Part shown: piece by piece, positions 11,201 to 19,172 of the stretch | Layout of the letters: each line of letters begins with the position of its first letter | How positions within the stretch are numbered: position 1 is the first letter of the stretch | Program-made: the position numbers and the translations under genes | Notes under the pieces: model-generated | Seen by the model: the letters and a program-made list of their open reading frames with translations, nothing else | Databases searched by the model: none | What the model was told of the DNA's origin: nothing | Assembly: GCA_016490735.1 (NCBI GenBank) | Contig: JAEMWC010000152.1 | Coordinates: 781,001-845,000, forward strand | Direction of reading: 5' to 3' | DNA: 64,000 bases | DNA from: Pachyseris speciosa | Taxonomy: Eukaryota > Cnidaria > Anthozoa > Scleractinia > Pachyseridae

Positions 11201-13750
11201 CATCAGCTGCACCTCTCTGAAAGGCAAGTTGCAAGTGTGCAATTGTGAGTCCTGAGGATGCCACTTTCTCAGCCATTCTTTTCGTGATCACTTTAGCCTG
11301 AATGAGAGGTTGCAGTGAACTAAGGCATTCTCTCTTCTTGTCCAAGAAGTCATAATATCATTGCTGACAAATTCTGAAGCCAGTTTTTGAAGCATGTGCA
11401 CATCAGCCAAGGCATTATGAGCAGTATAGGTAGTGTCCAGAAGGTCAGAAGCAAGGGACTCCTGACTGTATGACTGACGGTCAGGATACAGCTCTCTAAA
11501 AACATGGAGTGTATCACAAAACCCCATTACCACTTTGCGATACTCCTCAAGGTTGCCACATGTTATCCAGGCTTTCATTAGATGCTTACCATCAAAACTT
11601 TTGCCATTGTGAGCAAGCAGTATACATGGCTTCCTCGGCTTCAACCAATCAAGAAGCTTTGATACACCTTCTGCCAGACTGTCAGTTGAAACTGGTCGCC
11701 CATTGTATACAAGGCATTTATTCTTGACAAAAAGTTTTTTACTGCAGAGGCCCCTGCAGATACGCCATGTTTAGGCATGACATAGACATTGAAGTCCTCC
11801 TTACCATCTGTCGTGGCAATCTGGCATATCTCTGCATCATTTCCTAGGAACAACAACAACAAAAATAGTTTTATTATTATTATTGCAACTTTATTTCATT
11901 TGTTTTTTACACACACCAACTAATGATGAGAATTTTTATTAACTGATAAGTAGTTTGTAAAAAAATGCAAATTGCTCTTAACCCTGATGGTCCTGTAAAT
12001 TAAATAAAGTTGTTAAAAAAAAATACAGTATATAAACCAGCAGACTTGTATCTGATAGAAAATTACATACCTCTTGAGGAAGTCTCGAGGTCAATAACTA
12101 CTCTGTTCAAATCGCTGCCTGAAGCAATTTCTTCTTTCTGCCAGTGTCATGGGAGGGGGGATTTCACCCTGGGCATCTAGGGATTCTTTCCTAAATCCCA
12201 AACCACTCTCATACTGTTTGTCCTCTCTGTTTTCTAGCTGCTTTGTTTTTGAGCTTCTCCGTTCCTTTCTGTCTCTTCTCTGCTTCTTAAACTCTCTGCT
12301 CTTTGATAGGCGGCTAAGTCTAGACATCTTCCTGTCTACTCTGTCTGCATAGGTTTTACTATTACTTCCTGGTGATAGCTGTATTTTCTGCAGTGCCTAA
12401 TATGGCATGTGATGTTGAAAAGAAATCATAATTACTAGCGGTATCTGCATATCTATTTTGGCACAAAACAACCAAGGGATCAGGTATCAGAAGCAAGGGA
12501 AGGCAATCGTAGCTCTCAGATGTAAATTAAAACTTGTTAAAAAAATTCTTTACTCGCATCCCCTCTCAGGTCCTAATTGTAATAATATTCACATACTTTT
12601 CAGGTATAGATCTGGGAGAAGTCAAGGGAGCTGGAAAATGTACAATATATACATAAGCTCTCACCTCTGCCACATATGAGTGACCAAGATTTTTTTGGCT
12701 CACAGCACAGGCCACTCTGTAGTCATTGCTTTCGCTGGAACCATAGTGCCGGATCTTAGGAGCCTTACTGCCAATTGTGTTGTTTAGAGCCTCGTTTGCC
12801 TGGCTGCTTCCCAGAGGGGCAAGCTTAGTAGCACTCTGAACAAAAATTTCCACAACTTCTTTAAGATCACTTTCCAGCTCTTGTCCCTGAAGATCTTTCC
12901 CATGTGGAAGCGAGTTGTGGGTGTACATTGATGGATTATTTAGATAGCCACACCAGGAACTACTGCAGTTTTCATGATGACCAAAAGCATGTGGAACAAT
13001 TGATTTCAGACTGGTTTTCAGCCCCTCAACATTGTCCTTGTTTTGCTTAAGTGCATAGCCAAAACACTTGAGCAGGTAATCAATTACTTTGTTGCTCAGG
13101 ACCCCTTTGTGTTTTGCCTGGAGTGAATAAAGGCTGGTTGCCATTGACCTTTTGGCATGGACAATATCCGACCACTTGTCTACATCATGCTGAACACTCT
13201 CTCTGACTTTCTTTATGGTTGAAGAGTCATCATCCCCAACTAGAATTGATAGCTTAGCTCCATGCTTTCCTGCATTGTTGGCCAATTCTACAGCAACATC
13301 TGGCTCCATCGCTTTTGATGACCCAGACCAATTGCAGCGACAGTCATGTGTTCTGACTTCTCGCCCACTTCGTTTAGCAGACTGACAAATGGCACAGCGC
13401 TTGTTTCTTGTACTGTATGCTAAAACTTTTCCAGATCGAAGGCCAACCATGGACCCAACACCTGTAGACAATTAATAATTATTTAACTGAGAAGGACTGT
13501 TTGTGGTGACAATGTCACCACAAACAGTCCTTCTCAGGACTACATTCACCCGGACGATCGTGCTTCACTTAGTTACGATATTTAACTGTGTATAAAAAAT
13601 GCCAGTTGATTGTTACAACTTTACATAGTGCTGGGTACTGTATCTCCATTGAAAGACTACATGAACACAATGTATGTTAGTTTTACAAATTCAACAACAA
13701 TAATTATAAGATGAAATAACCAGCTAAATAACGTAATGCTAATAAATAGA

Positions 13751-13785
<35 letters not shown>

Positions 13786-15277
13786 ATACATAATCAGAAA
13801 GATAGATACCTGAAAATACATGTACAATCTCCTTTCGGGTGGTTTGCACCAGAAAATAAAATACAAATAAAGACAACAGCAATTTCTGGTTTGAGTAGTA
13901 ATTGATCAGACCTGTCAGACTATTATGTCCTTTGCCACGCTTCTGCCAACCCATATCGTAGGAAGCGCCAATCGAAACTACTTCTTCTGTCTCCTTCCTC
14001 CAGCACTCCTTCTCCACCTCCATTGCCTCTTCACATGATGCTTTCGCTAATTCCTCGATGGCAGGACCAACTTCTCGTTCTCTGGCTTTGAAAGTACTTT
14101 GACTGACGGGAGGTATGTTGATTGAAGTCAACAACGCGTTTACGTGACTTGGCCCTATTCCGGCGTGTAACATACCTAAATGAACGAGGTTTTGATTGAA
14201 AATCAGAATAGCAATAAACTTTTGACCAGAAACTTTCATTTTATCAAGAACTACTTCGAGTTACAAGCCTAAAATTGAACCTACCCGCTGCCAATTTTCC
14301 TCCTCTTCGTTTGTCACTTGAACGATGGACCTTGTTTGTGTGGCAGACATTTATCTCTCCACAGTTACTGTTGCTGCAGGTGATGTAAAGGAAACTCCCC
14401 AGCCCTGATACCGTTTCACGAAAACAATTCAACAACTGGAGGGAAGCTCCACAACTCTTACACTCCAACTCTTTAGCTAAAACATCGAGTTCCACGATAC
14501 GTCTCCCTCGTAACTCGAGGCAACTTTGTAACTCACAGTGAGCTTCAGTGCCCATTTCAACCTCCTCGACAACTTTTCTAGGTCTTTTACAGTTAACAGC
14601 AGACATTTCTCTCCGTTTAATCTCTTTCAGTCTTCGAAAACAACCTTTCTTGTCTCTGGACCGCATAGCCGCCATATTGGAAATGTTGCAAATTAAGAGC
14701 TGATGTTATGCGCAGTAGAGATGCGCAGTGCAAAACTGGGGAATCACCTTAAATAAGCCAATGATGTCTGAGTTTCCTGTAACCTCTTTTTACATGGAAA
14801 TGAGTTTTCACTTACATGTAAATAAAACTCATTTTTATATGGAAGACTGTGTACCTATCCTCGCTTTAATAGCATATGCATATTTCAATATGAGAAGCTT
14901 GGCCTGGAGGAGGGGAGGGGCATAATTTGAGTGCATGTAGAGTGGTTGTGTTAAAAAAATGATGGTTGTGGTGGTTTTGCTGTTAATACTTACAAAAGTA
15001 TGAAATGATCATATTACTTTGGTAACTAACCTATTGCATTGGTTTCAATTTTTTGTAGATAACAGAGCAGAATCCTGTTACTGTTGACAATTGCAGGCCT
15101 TGCAAAGAGCTGAAAAGTGAAGTCACAAGACTGAAAAGCAATGCCACACGACTTAGAAATAGATTGATGCAAAGTTATGCAGATTGTTTTCTTGTTAAAT
15201 GTTCCCATCACTTCTCCACAACGATCGATTTCTCGACAACAAATACACTCTTCAAGCTTACATGCAAAATCAACTGA
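8218..15277 (+). CDS. THAP zinc-finger protein, three exons with a transposon in intron 2
   Basis: Exon 1 (8218-8527, tttatctacag acceptor, AGG|GTGAGA donor) encodes a THAP C2CH finger: WRCQVQDC, LKWKNFV, KFPVCSDHF, CFTRA and RRLKPGAVPTIW. THAP domains bind DNA and are found in transposases and their derivatives. Exon 2 (9044-9381, ttattggtag acceptor, GTAAGT donor) is acidic with hexapeptide repeats. Exon 3 (15060-15277, ttttttgtag acceptor) encodes CRPCKELKSEVTRLKSNATR, a likely coiled coil, and ends at a stop. All junctions are phase 0. Exon 2 needs one frame change at ~9220, where a repeat copy is 17 instead of 18 bp. Intron 2 contains the 5.35-kb element with the transposase. The start codon is unclear: an ATG-led frame begins at 8174, but the acceptor suggests an earlier exon. 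No catalytic domain follows the THAP finger. Confidence 0.7.
9147..9272 (+). repeat. 18-bp coding repeat EGALEA with a one-base gap
   Basis: Seven to eight tandem hexapeptide units (EGAVKP, EGALEA, EGSFKA, EGALEA, EGP-LET, EGAPGA, ERDLEA, EGAAVI) within THAP exon 2. The fifth unit lacks one base (cccttgag against tcctttaag), so the annotated frame ends early while the shifted frame stays open to the donor at 9381. Confidence 0.75.
9382..11100. other. Non-coding left part of the transposase element
   Basis: AT-rich sequence without a supported gene. Between ~10200 and ~10870 short phrases such as attcctaaggc, attcctgaggcc and aattaggaatt recur in both orientations about every 60-150 bp and look like degenerate subterminal repeats. 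Confidence 0.45.
11103..12396 (-). pseudogene. C-terminal linker and DEDDh exonuclease of the transposase gene, frameshifted
   Basis: Exon 4 (12396-12071) continues the transposase in phase 0 with LSPGSNSKTYADRVDRKMSR and a long basic tract, then reaches exonuclease motif I, VVIDLETSS, in another frame. Exon 5 (11843-11103; ttcctag acceptor) holds motif II, LLAHNGKSFDG, and motif III, AHNALADVHMLQ, and ends SSGLTIAHLQLAFQRG, a helical tail. The motifs fit the DnaQ/epsilon-type DEDDh 3'-5' exonuclease fold. Three one-base shifts separate otherwise good coding blocks: between 12093 and 12149 in a purine run, at the A-run opposite 11735-11740, and around 11340-11357. They are decay or assembly errors. 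Coding-like sequence persists to a stop at 11103. Confidence 0.7.
12665..14675 (-). CDS. Mutator-like (PF20700-type) transposase, core exons
   Basis: Three exons with consistent phases: 14675-14285 (ATG in ccaatATGGCGG context, donor GTAGGT), 14175-13912 and 13461-12665 (donor GTGAGA). The protein begins with a basic segment, then a Cys-rich finger (LECKSCGA, CSNSNCGEINVC), then GMLHAGIGPSHVNALLTSI, which matches the family's HTH-like region. The catalytic region shows SYDMGWQKRGKGHNSLTG followed by VGLRSGKVL and KRCAIC; a second acidic cluster GDDDSST (the family usually has GDGDS); and a zinc-binding CRCNW plus HHENCSSSWCGY, as in animal Mutator/Kolobok-type enzymes. The likely role is cut-and-paste transposition of this element and its TTAA MITEs. 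These three exons have no frameshift. They continue into the exonuclease part through the exon starting at 12396. Confidence 0.8.
13487..13537. repeat. Perfect 24-bp hairpin
   Basis: Two exactly complementary 24-bp arms (from ctgagaaggactgtttgtgg) around a 3-bp loop, placed in transposase intron 2 about 26 bp upstream of the exon-3 start at 13461. Confidence 0.85.
13741..13790. repeat. (AAAT)n microsatellite
   Basis: About twelve near-perfect aaat units in transposase intron 2. Confidence 0.9.
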
Positions 15278-15809
15278 GCAATTGGAACACGTGCACCTGA
15301 CCAAGTGAAACAAAATTAATATGAAAGATTTGAGTTGGATGCTCAGTTCGGATATTGAACAACAATAAGGGAAACTGTCATAAAGAGAACCTATTGGAGT
15401 GCAAGGAAAATAGAGAGCCAGTATTTGAAAAAGGTATTGTTCCACGTCCCTAGTTACCCAGCAGTAAATGTAAATAAACGAATCATTTACGGCAATAATA
15501 ACCCGCGTCATCAGCTCAAAATATATGAGAACCTTTTCAGTTCGAACTAAAACACAGTTTTATTAAAACTTGCCATGAACTGATGTCCACTTCCCGATCG
15601 AATGTTGCTCTAAGCTATTCTTTTTCTTCAGCTTCTCGAGCCATGCTAGGTTCGTATGCTGCTGCCTCTTCTAATGTAGCTAGCGGTTCCAGACTGTCGT
15701 CGTACGGTACAACTCCCCATGATTCGGCGACTTGTTCGTCAAAACTAGACTCTGCGTCGCTTTCTGACGAACTTGAGGAAGATACTGTCGGAGAAGACGG
15801 TGAATACAT
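15026..15809 (-). pseudogene. P2X7-C-like Cys-motif gene of the TTAA element
   Basis: The first block (15809-~15604, ATG at 15809; an upstream in-frame ATG lies at 15878) is serine/acid rich and reads SSSSSSESDAESSFDEQ, then SWGVVPYDDSLEPL. The second block starts after a ttcacttggtcag acceptor at 15300 and reads CTCSNCSVDFACKLEECICC then REIDRC, resembling the zinc-binding intracellular 'ballast' domain of P2X7 receptors (P2RX7_C), which occurs as a stand-alone domain in many invertebrate proteins. It ends at a stop at 15026. A TAG after AREAEEKE breaks the first block; a shift of one base there gives SLEQHSIGK and a phase matching the second exon, though the donor is weak. There are no receptor membrane segments, so this is not a channel. 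It overlaps the opposing THAP exon 3. Confidence 0.5.
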
Positions 15810-15846
15810 ACCTAAACATAGCCAAACCCGGTCGGTTGCGTTGTTT

Positions 15847-15866
15847 CGTTGAGTCCCTGACGTCAC
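15847..15866. promoter_or_regulatory. Subterminal repeat with CRE-like palindrome, right copy
   Basis: Exact inverted copy of the 20-bp sequence at 8104-8123, including TGACGTCA, 38 bp upstream of the ATG at 15809. Confidence 0.6.
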
Positions 15867-16095
15867 AAGGCAAGTCATGCGTCAAACTGCAGACCAGTAG
15901 AAACGTGGGCTTGGTTTTGTGAAAACAGTAATGGCCGACAGATTATTCGTGTTTTTCGGCCAGCTATTTTAGCGGAAGGTGAGCATATATCGATCAAATT
16001 TATAGCAATTCACCTTTTTTTGAACATATTACATAATGTGGCGTTAAAAAATACCGAAAAGAAATGCATCAATTTTCGTCGTAGTGGCACTTTAA

Positions 16096-17924
16096 GGCTT
16101 CAGCCAAAAACAAAGTTTAAAATGTTTTTAATGTACACATACCATGTGTATCTTGTTCCTGATAGAACCTTATGAAAATTAAATTATAAGCCAGTTATAT
16201 TTTTTAAAGAAAAGATAGAGTTGTGTTCAAACAAACAGATTGAATTTTGTTGTATAGTCGTTTAAATTCAAATGTTCTTCAAATTTGACTTTCATACCTG
16301 GAAAGATTGTCATGTTTAAATGTTTTAATCATGCATACTTGCACATTCTTTATTTATCAATATAATCATATTAGAAATTTACATTTCAAATGTCAATGAT
16401 AATACAAAGTATGTAAGAAACTGGTGTTCAGATAAGAAAATGAAATCTGATTGAATTAAACATGTTACAGTCAATTTGTGTGATCTGTTGTTTTCATCTT
16501 AAAACTACATAGGGTGACTCTTGATTATGAGGTTGAAATAACTCTACTCTTTTATGGGGCAGAGTTAAAATGACTCCCTTGTTGGAGCTAATACAACTCC
16601 AGAATTGGAGTTAAAAATGGGAGTGAAAATGACCCCCAAAAAGGAGTTATATTTAACCTAACATTTAACTCCATATTTGGAGTTACAGTAACTCCCTTAT
16701 GGAGTTTAAATAACTCCTTTTGCAGAGTTAAAGTGACTCCCACACTGGAGTCATTATAACCCTTAAAAAGGAGTTAAATCAAAGTACAGCTGTGAAGAAG
16801 TCGTGGATATGTGACCGTTTTTGCAATAAGAGGGATTAAGCCAAGGTGACTCGAGAAAACAGCGTTTTAACTAGTTTTAACGCGTGACAACTCTTTCTGG
16901 AAAGTGTTTCAACAACTTTTTAATGTGTTCCGAAACGTCCAGCTCTTTTGAGCATCAATTTTATTGTTCATGAGCTTAACACAATTTAACCTCGGGGTGC
17001 ATATTTACATATTCGCGTTTGAATGAATTATCGAGGCAGGGAGATATCGTGGGAGTTTAAAAAAATGTGCTCCTTTTGAAAGGTTTCTGTCTTGTCCATA
17101 TGGTCGGATAAATATCAGGCGAAAGGACGATTTCGCCAAAACGAAGCCAGCCAAACACTGCAGTATTTCGAGAATGTTACACAAAGCTGTCGAACGCAAC
17201 CGAAATTTTACATATTCAAATTATACTTTTTACTGCCGGTCGGAAATACAACATTTGCCGTCGTTTTCATAAACAACCATCGACGCCATGCTTTTGGATA
17301 TAAAAATAAACAAGTTTCATTCAAAACTTTTACTGAAAAAATGGCGCGTTTAGTTAAAAAGAAGAGTATTTCTCAAAGCAAACTTGTGTCATTGTGGCTA
17401 GACGCGATGGCGCCACCTAAAAATAATTTAATTGTAGATTGTATTGTTTTCGTTAGAATATTATTTCCAACACTGAAAATGGTTTCGCGAATGCAGCTAG
17501 ATTGGTGTGTAAAGTTTCCGTCGTCAATTCCTGTGCACACTTGGAGTATCTTGGGTTGAATGGCTCATATATTTTTTCCACAGAACGTAGGAGAAGCTGT
17601 GCTTGTGACGGAATATTGATTATAATTTCTTTCGCCGTTCGGCTGTTTGATCGGACTTTCCTTTTGCCGTTTATTCGTTCGATCCGAGCTGAAATAAAGT
17701 TACTTTACTTTACTTTTTTCATTCCGTTCATCGGTTCGACTGTTGCTCCTTAAGACATTACTTCGGAAAGCCGATAGAGGTGTTCCGGCAATACTTCGGA
17801 AAATCGATATCTATTGGTATGCCGTTGACATATCGATTTGTTTACATCTGAGTGAGTGACAAATTTGCATAATCTGCCCCCTCACAATACTCGTTCCTAC
17901 GCTTCGCGTAATATACGACTAAAA
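16096..17924. other. Right interior of outer transposon, no gene seen
   Basis: AT-rich DNA. At 16525-16790 lies a second ggagttaa/ttaactcc array mirroring the left one. The phrase aaggagttatatttaacc near 16640 is nearly repeated at 17928, so the arm is duplicated around 16.8-17.9 kb. The ORF at 17092-17559 has no recognisable domain. Confidence 0.45.
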
Positions 17925-17996
17925 AGGGGTTATATTTAACCTAAAATTTTAACTCCACTTTTGGAGTTAAAGTAACTCTTTAAAAATTACTGTGTA

Positions 17997-18405
17997 GTCT
18001 TTGGCTTGTGGTGGCTTGCGGAAGCCCGCAAGCCACCAGAGCTATGGAGTGTCGTTAGTGTTAGCACGGAATTTTCAAAGATAACGAGCAAAACATAACA
18101 TGCTACAAGTAATAACCTATGCTTAGTATTCCGAGCAAATTGATGGCATCGTGTGTCGTAGCGGAGCTCCGCGCGCCTTCCGTCATTTCAGGCAACGTCA
18201 TGCTTTCATCTTTGCAAGAGTCTTTGGCGGTGGCTTGCGGAAGCCCGCAAGCCACCAGAGCTATGGAGTGTCGTTAGTGTTAGCACGGAATTTTCAAAGA
18301 TAACGAGCAAAACATAATAGCTACAAGTCATAACCTATGCTTAGTATTCCGAGCAAATTGATGGCATCGTGTGTCGTAGCGGAGCTCCGCGCGCCTTCCG
18401 GAGTG
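17997..18405. repeat. Tandem duplication (~223 bp, two copies) with a transposon empty site
   Basis: From gtctttggc at 17997 to about 18180, the sequence is repeated almost exactly from 18220 to ~18400; both copies contain gtggcttgcggaagcccgca and tcgtagcggagctccgcg. The junction at 18188-18230 joins sequence matching the left flank of the outer transposon (caggcaacgycatgctttca) with sequence matching its right flank. Confidence 0.85.
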
Positions 18406-18739
18406 CGCGGAGCACCATGGGTAAGAAAATTTGGTAACCCATCTGTCTGAGAAAATTTGGTTATGACGTCAACGCACGACCGACCGACAGTACGCACGTC
18501 CGCCCCTCCATTTATGACAATTGAAAAGTCACACGAGATTGGCAAAAATCAGAAACATAAGGAAAGAAACAAACAAACCGAAGACAACAAGAGAAGAAGA
18601 TTATGATCTTTTAGCGGTATCGGAATTGTTTTTAAAGCCGGAATTTTATCGAAGGAAGAAATTCAAATTCCAAGGGAAAAAATCCGATCAAATGCATGTG
18701 CAAGCCGGAATTTTATTGAAGGGAGAAATTTAAACTCGA

Positions 18740-19172
18740 GTTGGAAAATCCGATGAAATCCATGTGCAAGTCTCAAAATCTGACAGAAAGTTGTCAAAAT
18801 TCTGTCAAGAAAATGTTAAAAATTACCGCACTTCACGCCCCATTTGAAAAAGTTACTACAGATCTCCGTCCAAAGACAGCAAGAATTTCATAGTATAACT
18901 TTAGAATTTCATAGTATAACTTTAGTATAATTAATTAACGAGTGTTTTTTCGTTGGAACCGGTGAAAATCAGTGTTTGGGTGTTTTGGCTGGCTTTGGTA
19001 ATTTTATAGTGTACGTGTCTGCGAGGGAAATTGTTTTTCAAAAGCTTTAATCAAATTGAAGAGTACAGAAACTCACGCTCGAGGGAAAACAGCCGGTCAA
19101 ATGCACGAGCGTGTCTCAAAATCTGACAGAAAGCTGTCAAAAATAAAAATTCAAAAATAAAAATGTCAAAAA
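18740..19172. repeat. Dispersed repeat, interrupted by a LINE
   Basis: Contains tctgacagaaag(t/c)tgtcaaaa twice, and a following segment (aatcagtgtttgg, cgggtctgcaagggaaa) found again at 21518-21760 and 63160-63460. The copy near 63.2 kb lacks the LINE. Confidence 0.6.

Larger units (their letters stand above)
9395..14748 (-). mobile_element. 5.35-kb TTAA transposon with Mutator-like transposase
   Basis: Flanked by TTAA (9391-9394 and 14749-14752), with ends GGTCATTCCAC and, in reverse, GGTGATTCCCC. It lies 9 bp downstream of the THAP exon-2 donor. Its gene starts 73 bp inside the right end and reads leftward: transposase then DEDDh exonuclease. The ~1.7 kb at the left is non-coding. Ends, target and the 656-bp MITE at 6578 form one family. 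Inverted similarity between its own two ends is short (~14 bp), so the left boundary is less secure than the right. Confidence 0.75.
7878..16091. mobile_element. 8.2-kb TTAA transposon with THAP gene and P2X7-C-like gene
   Basis: Both ends read AGTGCCACTA(T/C)GA inward and are flanked by TTAA (7874-7877, 16092-16095). A 20-bp subterminal inverted repeat containing TGACGTCA lies ~230 bp inside each end. From the left a THAP gene runs rightward; from the right a gene with a P2X7-C-like Cys motif runs leftward; they converge and overlap near 15.0-15.3 kb. Subtracting the nested element at 9395-14748 and one TTAA leaves about 2.86 kb, a typical size for a compact DNA transposon. A TTAA target with a THAP protein recalls Kolobok-type elements, but THAP domains also occur in P and other transposons, and no transposase catalytic domain is seen in this layer. 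Confidence 0.75.
4236..17994. mobile_element. Outer 13.8-kb DNA transposon holding the whole nested stack
   Basis: The left end begins CACAGTAATTTTCAAAGAGT and the reverse complement of the right end begins CACAGTAATTTTTAAAGAGT; the two match at 29 of the first 32 bases. Both are flanked by TA (4234-4235, 17995-17996). Both ends lead into arrays of the palindromic ggagttaa/ttaactcc motif. The left flank (about 4203-4233) and the right flank (17997 on) can be joined to give the sequence found uninterrupted at 18188-18230, a paralogous empty site, so everything between entered as one unit. About 8.2 kb of it is the later TTAA element at 7878-16091. I found no transposase of its own, so it is probably non-autonomous. 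A CAC start would fit a CMC-type superfamily; the assignment is a guess. Confidence 0.75.

Noticed and set aside
6578..14748. One 8.2-kb TTAA element from the MITE left end to the transposase right end
   Set aside because: The ends match over ~43 bp, but this would cross the borders of the 7878-16091 element. A closer left end (9391) and a closer right end (7233) resolve it into two separate elements.
15026..15511. 161-codon minus ORF starting at 15511
   Set aside because: Only the part after the acceptor at 15300 is protein-like; the preceding 70 codons are AT-rich intron.
15583..15852. 89-codon plus-strand ORF in the TTAA element
   Set aside because: Antisense of the serine/acidic frame; the minus strand carries the coherent protein with the SWGVVPYDDS segment.
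17092..17559. 155-codon plus ORF in the outer transposon
   Set aside because: No recognisable motif, splice context or compositional signal; likely chance in AT-rich DNA.
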